A stretch of DNA of 64,000 bases from Tubiluchus corallicola (Eukaryota > Priapulida > Priapulimorpha > Priapulimorphida > Tubiluchidae), in contig JAQGDQ010002366.1 in the NCBI GenBank assembly GCA_030141605.1, forward strand, positions 805,160 through 869,159, written 5' to 3'. A program made the translations under genes and the position numbers. Positions 1 through 12,100 of this stretch are shown here, piece after piece; the first letter of the stretch is position 1; each line of letters opens with the position of its first letter. The notes beneath the pieces were generated by a model, which was not told the origin of the DNA, did not search any database, and worked only from the letters and a program-made list of their open reading frames with translations.

Positions 1-156
1 CCAGCTGTGTGACAAAGGCCTTATGCTCCTTACTTATGAGCAAGGCCCTGGAACTTTTTAAAGTACCCTTGCATAGTATGTATTTTGAAAAACGATTTGA
101 AGAATACAGAGTAAAGATACAGCAAAATGTTACTAACTCTCTCATCAAATACTTAC

Positions 157-3100
157 GATTCTAAAAGACCACTGAGCACAAGATTAGGCGGTGTCCCTGT
201 CAGGGTTGCGGTACCTCCTACGGCAGCCCCGTATGCTATACTCAGCAACATTCCCTTTGCTAATGTATTGTCTTCTTCATCTCGTTCGATATCTTCCAAT
301 TCATAGGTACCAGATGGACTAAATTTGGCAGAAAAATAAAATTTGTAATTATTAACTAATTCTGCAATTTTGAAACAAATGTGCAGCTTTAAAAAATCGA
401 CTTAACAAAATCTTGCCGACTTTTCTGCTTGAACAATTTCCGTGCAGGTAATATAAGCTTGGTTCTGTAATAGAAGCGAGGATAGCGGTACTTCTAACCA
501 TAGAGCACATACAGTTTCGTAAACATGTTGATGGATTCTTGTTATTCAAAGTAGCCATCATCCAAGATTCATTTATGAGCTTACACAGGGCCATAATGAT
601 ATAATATGTAAACATGGTAATCATGAATAACCTAAAGCAGACACAAGCTGACACAGGTGTAATAAGATATTTAATCAATAGTTCTGAACATGATTAAGAA
701 GCCTAAGCCAGTAAAGGCATTGCTTTTGCAACAACAGAAACGGTAATTTGCTGTCAAGGGAGTATGGGGATAAAGGGAGATGCATTCCAGTATTCGTCTC
801 ATCCTGTGACCTAATAGCATTTAGAATTGAGATGGAGAAAGGGAATTTACTTGCTGAGATGTAAAAGTACCAAGTTGCAATTTTACATGTAAATGTAAAG
901 ATAGATGGTAAATAATGAAATACAAAACTCAGTAATGCAATCAACAAAAATGCAGGTAAGTCTTTTGCAACTACCGACCTTGCCAGTTTTTGTTTGCACT
1001 TCTACTACATGTAGTTATTTTTATGCACAATATTTTACATATAATTATCTAAACACACATGACTATGTAATGCATGCTTGAACATAAACATGCATATGTG
1101 CTTTGCTCCAGGAACACACCAACTGCAGTTGAATCAAGGGCATTTTTTGGTAAGTGGTATTGCACAAAAAATAATAAATAGATGCTAATAATAACTTTAA
1201 ACAATTTACCGCTTTGGATAAAATATTTGAAAAGTTAGACAAATCAAGGTGGACAAAACTCATAAGTCATTATGGCAAACATATTTTCAAACCCAAACCA
1301 ACTGTAGTTGTATGGCTAGAGTTAACAGTGTGTCAGTGTCAGCAAATGAAACAGCATGCACCTGTAATACATTATTCACATGCAATGGAGGCAAACACTA
1401 GTGCGACGATACTGCAGCTTTTTATCGATTTTGTTGATAGTTTTGGTTACAAAACCCTTAACAAAGAAAACTAAATGGCTAGTTCAGATGTTTTTGTACA
1501 GTCTGCAAGTCGCTATCCTGTGCACAGCGATAAAACTGGTCTACTTAAAAGTGAATGCGACAGGACTGGAATCTAGCTCACTATCATGAAATCCTAACCA
1601 CATTTGAATACTTGTATTCGACGTATTTACTTACTTAGCTTGGCATTGCTTAATTTTAATTACTAGGAGCACTTTTCAAACTAGGTACCACTATTCAATG
1701 GCAAAGCTTAGTAAATGAAGGTGGTTGTGAAAAATCTAGCACCTATAGCTCAATATGAAGAATAATTTCAGCCAGGTTTCAATGTGTAAATGTCCTACCT
1801 CAATGAGGTAAATAGCTAAGAACAGTATAAAAAACGTAACTCTACAAGAACAGTCTTCCAGAGGTCGCTTATCGATTTACCGAACTTAAGCGGTGCTAAG
1901 CTTGATGCTGCTTAACTTCGGTTACTAAGCACACACCATGACTACTCAGCCAACAAAGTCTACATAATGCATAAGTCTACTCTCTTAGGACCTGAATCTA
2001 GATCATAATCAAGGACGTCTGGAATCTTTTGATGCATCATCTACATTCTACCCCTTCCAATATTCCCTCACCATTACAAAATATAGATGTTAACACTAAG
2101 TTTAGTTATATTCATGCACCAATGAAAAGAAATTTGAACCTACAGCCGAACTCTATTTTTAGATCCACGTTGGGGTAAATATCCCTCCTCTGTGGTGTCG
2201 CCCTTCTCCACGTCCTGCACAATGTGACCATTCTGCTCCTGGGAAGGTTTAATCATAACATCCATCTCCTGCATGCCGCTATTGTCACTGACCGAGTCGG
2301 AGCGGCGATCCTCTTCTTGAAACACATTTAAGAAATTCATCATGGGCATATCCAGCTCCATGTCATGCTCAGAATTCCTATCATATAACATGGGTGTGAG
2401 AAACAACTAGAAACAAAATCATTGTGTGTGTGATTAGCATGTGCAACATAGACAGAAAAACTGCACAAAATAAATGTGAATAGGTGGTGTTTAATTGGGT
2501 GCTACCTGCTATGAAACAGGCACCACAGTTTCCTCAAAAACAACAGTGTTCAGATTGTGTGCAAGTTTCCTGTGAATACCAGCATACACACCTATTTAAC
2601 AGTAAAAGTAATGATCAATGTAGGCCATGATCATGATGCCATTAAAGACCTGACCTAGTTCTCAATTGGCTTCATTACCTGAAGGTATTATTGTTGTTAG
2701 CAATTACTCTGACACGCCTTTGCGGCGATGCATTTCTGACACTAAGAACAATACAGGTTTTGCTTGCCTGACGTCTCTCTAAAGCTAGATTACTCAGTGA
2801 TAACCTGCTTGTACTAAACTGCTACATTTGCTTCTTCAAAGTAAAGTGATGAGTGCCAGCAAACACTTTACAAACATGCCAATCAACAAAGTAAATTTAA
2901 CAGGACAAACTCACTTGTGTTCAATTCCAATATGCTCAATGTCCGCCATGTCCTTGACATCTTCGTCTGGAATGCCACCAAATTCTTCTGCATACTCCTC
3001 AATCTCGCGTGCCTTTATCTCGAACTCGGGCTGAGTGAGAGTCGTTCCACTACGGTCACGGTAACCGCGCATACTGGCTAGGCGTTCTCGGTGTCTCCCA

Positions 3101-6100
3101 CCTGGACCAACACCGCCAGTCATGCTGCTTATGGTGTCACCGCGAGGCCTCCCAGTCCAACTGGTTATAGTGTCACCACGCGGTCTGCCCGTCCAGCTGG
3201 TCACAGTGTCACCACGCGGTCTACCCGTCCAACTGGTCACAGTGTCACCACGTGGTCTACCTGTCCCACTGGTTATGGTGTTGTGACGTGATTTCTGTTT
3301 TTCCTCTTCATAGTTAGGATTTGCAACTGAAAATAAACATCATTATTGTACCAAATAACCCAAGTATGCTACCAGAATATAGAACAATAATTACTGCTCA
3401 TGCAAATAAAATTTAGTGGTTATGTTGCATATTTTGCTCACGTGTGTCGTACTTTGATTTTCAAGAATAGAACAAGGGTTTCCCTCAACAAACCAATAGT
3501 ACAATAATTATTGCAATGGCCTAGATACATTAGTAGCAAACTTTTTCATGTATTAGAGAATAAATGCACTTGCTTTCACGCAATTGTTTAGATAAAAGGA
3601 AATTACGAGAAATTGTTCAAAACATTTTAAAACACAATTTAGAACTTTTATTGCTTCACAAATAATTGTTCTACAGGAACGCTTATACTGACTAGACTTA
3701 TGGGAAAAGTGGCTAGCTCGATTGCAGTTAGTCTTTCAGACACGATAAATGATGCAAACAGCCAATACTTACCGATTAAGTAAAATTTTCTTTAATTTTT
3801 TTATATAAACTTATTTTCATAATCTTTGGTATACAGAAAAGCCTGACTGACGCACCTTAGGAATGAGCAGGTCTGATATAAAGTTGAGAAATTTACAATT
3901 TGATACTGAAAATTTTAACAGTGACAGTGCAACAACTGCAATCTAGCGATACAACTAACATTTACTGAATCGACTTGTAACTTTTATAAATTCCTGTGAG
4001 ACGTCAAAAATAGTTTCATGTTATTTAATTGCTGTGAATTATGATCCTGTACTTCAACACAGTGAAATTTAGCATGAAAAGCTTAATGCAAACTTTACCA
4101 TTTTCAAACTGTAGCTCTTCTTCGTAGTCTCGCTTCTGATGACGAAGACAGATGAGTTGATTTACAACAGCTTGAACAATGGGAACCATCATGGCGGTGG
4201 CAGCAGTGTTGCTTATCCACATTGAGAGAAGAAATGATGTACCAATAATTCCTAACATTAACCTGCAAAAAGTGGAAATTCGCACATTTACAGCAATGTT
4301 GCAAATGCAATTTTTATTAATGCTGACAGAAATCCATAAACACGAAAATTTCTTTTTTATTCTTGGAATTAAGAAAGCCCAATTTTTTGAAGATTAAAAG
4401 CAAATATATTTCTTCAGATTCAAAAAACTTACGTAGGTTGATTAAAACATTTAGGCAAAAATGATTATTTCAACAATCGAAGTTGTACAAACATTCTTTG
4501 GCATCAAAAATTTTGAAAATATTCTTTTTCGAGAAAAATCAATAGAATTATGCAAAGACACTGAAATGAACATAACTTTAATGCAGATACCATGCAGTAA
4601 AAAAGAGTTAAATTATGATGTGAAAAGTGTTCCAGTTTTAGGTAGAGCAAACAAGTTTGTTTAAAAAATAGTCTCAACACATGAGTCGCAAGATTAGAAT
4701 TCGAAAATAAATGTAATAATCTATAAGTCCAGAAAGTTTTCTTAGATTCAAAATTTTGAACTATCCAGGATTAGCAAATCCACAAACCACATCAATTTTC
4801 GCTCTATAAACTGGCTATTATCAGCGTAAATGTAACAGAAATTCTTCACACATACTTCATAATTACTCAGCAATACTAGGCATAATTAATATTAGTACGG
4901 ACAATAATTACATGCTGTTCAGCGGATACTACATTCTCTGATGCCGTGCAAAGCAATGAAAGAAAGCGCTCGGTGAATGAAATGTGGTTAATTACCTGAC
5001 CTAATCTTATGAATATTTCAGACGGAGACGAACTCAACAGTGAGTTGATCATGTATTCATCCTTTCATTCACGTTAGCAGATTATAAGCAAGCGGCTAAG
5101 TGCTAATGAAATGACGTGCAACCCAACACTAATCGTCCAGTGAGAATTCAACAAACCAAAGAATTATTATCTCTGATTCCTGACATATCGACTCCACCAA
5201 CCAATACTTGCTGTTATGCAAAAACAACTTATTGAAATTTTAAAATAATATGGTCCATATTAGACATTCGACACATCCCACCTCCACTCCCACCCCGTAC
5301 CCCTTGCCAGTATCATTAATGCAATAGTGCTTTAAATCAATTTAAGAACTCAGCAGGTGACATTTTATATAAGAGTTCACAACGTCAAGTTGTGTTTGCG
5401 ACCGCCATGGTATATCTAGGTAACCACGGACAAACAAACCCACATTACGGAGAAATATGCAAACCACAGTATGTAGAGCTGATGTAGATTCATTCCTTCT
5501 TTTCACTGAGGGAGGATGAATAACGTGCTAAGTCGCCGCCTACGTCTTTGCTTGTACACTGTGTTGATATCTGTACATGGCTAAGTAACCATTGTTGCAC
5601 TTAGACCTTGAGTCTGAACTTGGAGGGCTACCAGGACAAAATGACCCAGAAACCGGTCCTGCCACTGGGCTCTGGATTCCCGCTAGTAGTGTGCCAAGTT
5701 GTACAAAAATCGTTCATGAATTTTTAAACAAAAGCTATAAACAATGGAGACTAAGATAATTAGGAAAGTGAATTATGTTATGCAGCATCACCATTAAAGA
5801 CACTAATAACCTTCTCACTGTTGAAACAAGATTTTATTTTTAGGCACTCATCAATCCTGGGCTCCATATTGGAATGTTTAGATGAGTAAGCTAACCCGTG
5901 ATTAGACTCTGATGGCGCGCATACACAGCCTCACTTTCACTCTCAGTTTTCTGTCCTATTACAACTTGACGCGGCACAGTTTTTATTTGTTTCAAAAATA
6001 GTTTAGCTGCCATTGAAGTTAAACTAACGCTCTTTCTAAGCTGTAAACTTGACGCGAGCAGACGGTTCTTGTTACCGCGCAAATATTGCAGCAGACATGG

Positions 6101-9100
6101 TTAAATTTATCAAGAACAAAATGTTATGATGCACAGAAATTATAATCAACAATTCCTGTCTTTAAACTTATGACCTTGAAAAAAGTTCGCTGTCGCTCTC
6201 CCTTTCCCTGCCCTCCCCCTCCCCATCATATTCTTAAATTGGCATAGTAATTAACGCCATGAATTTTGGCTTGCAAATAGAGGCCTTGTATATACTTATG
6301 TATATATGTCATCTGCTGTAGGTTTCTTTCTCTGACTTTAAATTTGCTCTTTTCCCTGCCCACCTGGGATGCTTAATACTTTTTGTTATGAAAATAACGC
6401 CCTCCCCGTTAAGACAAAATACAGGACTAAACTGTTCGAATACGTTTATAATAAGATCAACGATGACTGAGAATTAAAATAACCAAAAACTAAAATGGTG
6501 TCCCAACGATTGTTTCAAATATTTATTTTTCAAAGTGAATTTTATATATCCGCCAGCGTAGAGCAACGTACTTTACAACCATCCGCATTCTGACACTGTA
6601 ATTAGCTTTGGCAATCTACCAACTCATATAAACAGCATTTCAGGACATTGAAACTTTGCCAAGGGCGTTCATCTTGTGCCTCACATGATCAGAAAATCTT
6701 CTCACAAGCAATAAAAATCAATACTACTGATGCAATAAAACACTCCCCTGACGTCAGCCAATAGGGTACCCAGAATTACATAGCAAAGCCTGTTTGACTA
6801 GACGTCAAAATCATATGCTGCCTGTTTTACAAAGTAGCAGTCCTCGGCCACTAAAATGACCTTCACAAGGTCAGTCAATAAAACAGGGCACTACCTTTTC
6901 AGATAAACTTTTTAAATGAAACGTAAAACACAGTATTGTATCAGAAGTGAGGAATTAGATACAGGAGCCAGACTTTTGTCGAGATAACGTCTTAGCCATT
7001 TCTGCAAGATGCTTCTCCTATCTAAGATCAGAACACAAGTCAAGGCCAAGCAAACTAGTACATGAATGCATATAGTGACACAAATTATAAGAAATTCTTG
7101 AATAAGCCAAACCGAACTGGCACCTGGCAAACTTGATTGGAAATTTGATCAATACAATAACGGTAATCCTCACATAATGTTTGAACTTTTATGGCAAGAA
7201 AGCTTGCTGCCAGTAAACGAAACATCATTTTTCTTCTAATAAAAGTTTAAATATTATGCGTGGTCTGCCATTATTGTATTGATAACTGACAAGTAAAATT
7301 GTTTGACAAAAACTGATTCTGCAAAATGAGAGTTACTGTAATAGGAAGAGTGATTTACAATAGCACATACTTGTTAATTTAACAATTAATCTCTGCTACA
7401 TCAATACGTGGTTAAAAGACTATATATTGATTGTTGTTTACATAAAAGGACATACCATCGAGGTTTTGAACCGACTAGCATTAAGACTCGTAAAGCAATC
7501 CGTCTATGAAGATTCCTGTGTTCGACTCCAATGGCCACCACTAGACCACCAATAAACAACATGTTTGTGTCCTAGAAATATAATCAACTACACTTAGTAG
7601 ATAACTACAATTGCTGTAATTGTTCCCGCTTAGCTGGGTTATCTATATATCTTCATGAATAAAGACAGGAAAGGTATAACTTAAGCTAAAAATGCCAATG
7701 TCACCAAACTTAGTGTTGTGACATTTGACACTAAATTTTGTTTATTATTAAGGCCTGATATATACCCGAGATAAATATACATTAATATACCTGAGATAAT
7801 TACATGTAATGAAAAAACAATAAATCAAGTTGCAAATGTATCAAGACAGCACAGCCATCTTTAGTAATCATCACAATAAGATATCGCCAAAGTAAAAATA
7901 ACAGTTTTTTAATTATTAAAATTTAAGTGCTTTCAGAATTTAATTCTAATCACAACTCCAAAGCACTTAAATTTTAATAACTAATTTCATTAATGCATTT
8001 GACTTTGATAATCAGTGTTTTTGTTATGATGATACAAATGTGTCAACTTTAAAGCCTTCAACATTCGTATCTTGAAACTGGTGAAATACTGTTTTGAGAA
8101 TGTTTCCATATGAAAATAATAAGTCATTCCCCGTCCTGACTGATGAATTGTTGAAGTTTATGGCATCAAACTTTATTCTCATGTTAATCTAATTTTCACC
8201 TAACCAGAGGCCATGAAAATGGAGAGAACAGGTCAAAAATTAAGATCTTAAGATCTGACTGCAGGATTCAGTAATTCTAAATGCAATTTCTTACAATGAC
8301 AATATGAATTAAGAAAATTGGTGTAAGTAAAACTTAATCTGGAAATGCCGAACTAAAATAACTTTCGTTGGAATTTCTTCAGCTAATGACACGTCAAGAG
8401 CAACTGTTCACGTTAATGATTAGATAAAAAACTTAGCAAACAAACACTACGCGACTATGCCGTTTCTTTAATTTACTTATTTTATAAGTCCTTCAAAAAT
8501 CTGTCTATTATGACAAATAGTTATCGCCTAGAATGGTGGTATTCCACAAAACACTAACTCACTGAACATTACTCACACTAGGGCTCTATAAACAAATTAT
8601 TTTTTCGAACGAAAAGAATGAGCCGTTTAGCTTGTAATTCTATCTACAAACAGGCTAGCAAGCATTCCCCTATCAAGTTAATACTTTCTCTTATTGACTT
8701 GAAGAAACATAAAATGCGTCCATGGATCACTGCATGCCAAACACAAGATATTAGCCAACGGCCATAAGTATCTCTAAACGTAAACAACAACGATGAATGG
8801 CACATGTAATCAACGTCAAATAACAAACGTTTTACATCGTAACTTTATCAAATTTTTATCAAATAATAACTTCTGATATATCCGCCACAAACTTACTTTA
8901 ATAACTTCTGACATATCAGCCACGAACTTACTTTAATAACTTCTGATATGTCAGTCACGAACTTACTTTAATAACTTCTGACATATCAGCCACGAACTTA
9001 CTTTGATAACTTCTGATATATCAGTCACGAACTTACTTTAATAACTTCTGATATATCAGTCACGAACTTACTTTAATAACTTCTGATATATCAGCCACGA

Positions 9101-12100
9101 ACTTACTTTAATAACTTCTGATATATCAGCCACGAACTTACTTTGAGATACTGTGCAGCAACAGTTCCAGAAGGTACGACGCCTAATAATGGAAAAAGTA
9201 CAGCGGGCATGAGTGACGTAACAGCTAGAGGTAGTACTTCCGTCATCCAATACACCGCCATTACTAGTATCACAAATGCACATTTGGCTTCCTGAAATCA
9301 GTTCAAAAAAGTTGTGATTATTAAACAAAATAATTAACATCATTATTAATTCATGTTATTAAACGAAAAAATATGTCATAATTATGGAGCAGGTAAAACC
9401 AATTAAAAATGTGATTTTAGAGAATACCCCATCTCAGACGAAGTTTTGGACTATAATTTAATGCAAAATGCGTTATTTGACGTATTATTACCATTCACAG
9501 CAGTTCAGCAATATATGAAAGCGACCAAACTCATATTAAATTTTAATATTCTTACATTGTACTGACTGGGTGTTTGTTCAATTTTGTCGGAACTGCGTAT
9601 AACATAATTATGAGCTAATACAATTCCCAGGCTGATATTTTATAATTTACAATAGCACTCATGGCAGGTACGGTAATTTTTGAAAAATACTTGGAGAATG
9701 TAGAGTATGCGCTTCTGTGTTTTTATGTACAATTGTACATCGAACGAAACCCAAAACTTAGCAAGCTAGCGTTTAAACAAACTGTAGTGCAGTGAGTGCA
9801 TGGCCATAAAACTAAAAATAAGGTCAATTCGGTAAGACAAGCAGTAAACAGAAATGCACAGAGCACAAAGACTTGGGAACTGCTCAGCAGCACAAATTGC
9901 TTAGTACTTGAACAATAATGTTGTGGGTTTGTATTAATTGGCGTCTGGGAAGTTCAATAAATTTGTGACCATGAAAATTATTAGTGGCTGGCAGGGAAGC
10001 TCTTTCTAACTCCGCGTCAGCTGAAAATGAAGCACTGTCCCATTACAACAACCAAGGAAAAACAGTATGGATTCACAACCAAATGATAAGATTGTTCAAA
10101 TTCAATTACCGTGGATCTAAGTATTTCATTTTCTTAATATGCACTGATTTCGTGCAGCACCCACAGTACCAGAAACTAAACTGGTACCACTCCGCAGTAG
10201 TATTATGATCATCATAACCATGCAACGGGTCGAACGTTGTGTTAACTAAGGTTATAGGCCATCATTTATACATATATAATTATACAGATTAAGCACACGT
10301 AAGACAAAAATTGATTTAATAATGAAAATGCATTTTACAGAATCTAGCCAAAACAATGACAACCTAAGTAATGCCGACATACAGCGACGATTAGTATAAT
10401 CACAAAATTTGTTTGAATGGCGGCTTTGAGACCAGCTAACCTCTAAACAGCATTTAAAAATGCTTCAGTTCAGAAAGAGTGCAGTGCGCAATTCAAAGCG
10501 CTTTCATTTCCAAGTAAAGACAAGTGACTGTGAAATTGCGGGCACACGACAGTTTAACTCTTTAAAGCCGAACATTTCACCTCGAGTCTGAAAATTTGGT
10601 ACGGTCCCAAACCGATTAACATTCATTACTTCCACGCTAATCAGCAATGCATATATGACTCCTATGTGTAATTTAAACAAAGTCCAATCAATTATTTCTA
10701 CATTCACCGTTACATTTAACCATGCAACGTTTGCAAAGAGTTCATTTGTTGGACATTCAGCGCGCACCACGCAAGTCCCCATTCGATTCGAGCTTTTAAA
10801 ATTCGTATAAAAACTTGTATTGGAAATCAATGACTTTCGTGACGTCACAGCAATAAAATGAAGCCAATTCAGACGCTTGACAGTTTATAAAAGTAAAAGA
10901 AATAATCTGAACACCTGCAATTGAGTTCAATAAACATTTAGAGACGCATACAAGCACAAAACTGATGATTAACGCACACGCATAGCAAAAACCATTGCAA
11001 TACAAAGCCTCGAGGAATTGCGACTTTATAATATAATGCGAAGAATATGAATTTCCCTCTGCACACAATCACCGTAAAACATCTTAAATCTCGTGTTAAT
11101 TGACTCGATTTCCTCTAAGCACCTCTGCATGACGTCATCAAGCAATTGTCGCCATATTTCGTGTGCTAATCTACTAAATCTTCCCCTAGTGCACTCTGGA
11201 TGCTCTTAGAACTCAACAGCCGACCCGCGAAAACATTAATCGATGAATTGGTAGTTATGCAAGGAGCCAATGGTGCATTACCATGTCATTTGTTCTAATC
11301 TTGCCAAGAATTTTCCAACATATTAGTAGCGTCTTTGAAATCCATCCCAGTAACATAAACGCTACAGCAATTACAATTTTAAGGTAACAATCGGCGAGAG
11401 TGGTATTTGCCGAGTTTTATCATATAAAACTTGGCATGGTGCCAGCAGCAGTATGGCTTCTCACAAACTTGACGCTTTGCCAGCAGTGAAATCAATACGA
11501 TATTGCCATGTCTATAGTGATGTTGTACTCTATCACACAATACAGTGTTGCGCTGTTTCATTGACTACATGAAACGTACGCGTTTGAAATCGACACAATT
11601 TAGTAGGATAATGACTAATGAGAAATTGTTCATTATTTCAATTATTCGAATTATATACTGGATCAGAGGGACAAACAAGTTAGCCGATAGCATAAGATTA
11701 GTTGCATAAAACACATGTCAAAGAAATGGGAAAAAAGAAGCTAACTTAATTGTAAAAGGTAATTTCGTTTGCCAAAAGGGTTAGAATCTTTTTGCCCTTC
11801 TGAACATAATTTAATTTCAGCCGTTAAATAGCAAGACTGCTCAGCACTGTACTATACTCTATAGTTTAAAAACTTTATGGCTTCATCACATGTTTTCATT
11901 TAGTCATGTACGTTTTATCTTACCTGTCTGTAACAGTAACATATATGAAAAAAAATTTGGTAGTAATGAAAAATGTTTTGTTCTCAAAATACTTATGATC
12001 AAGTAATGTATGGGTGTGTTTTGTTTTCCATTGCATTTATAATTCCAATATAATGTCACATAAAATCATGCAATCTAATGTAAAATAGTACAGAACACAA

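Larger units (their letters stand above)
319..7455. other. SLC13 introns 3-6 region, no additional gene
   Basis: Apart from exons 4-6 this stretch is intron. Introns are 319-2143, 2378-2914, 3327-4098 and 4263-7455. I see AT-rich unique-looking sequence, a few C/T-rich tracts (around 5280 and 6200) and no readable transposon, RNA gene or conserved reading frame. Bases 1-156 are the start of intron 7 and also hold nothing recognisable. Confidence 0.6.

Noticed and set aside
2140-2143. In-frame TAG after SLC13 exon 6 suggesting the protein ends here
   Set aside because: A GTAGGT donor two bases into the preceding codon joins exon 7 in frame and restores the conserved GGTATLTGT region, so the stop is intronic.
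10504-11068. Two long minus-strand open frames in SLC13 intron 1
   Set aside because: No similarity to known domains, no splice sites placing them in the gene, and AT-rich sequence; chance frames.
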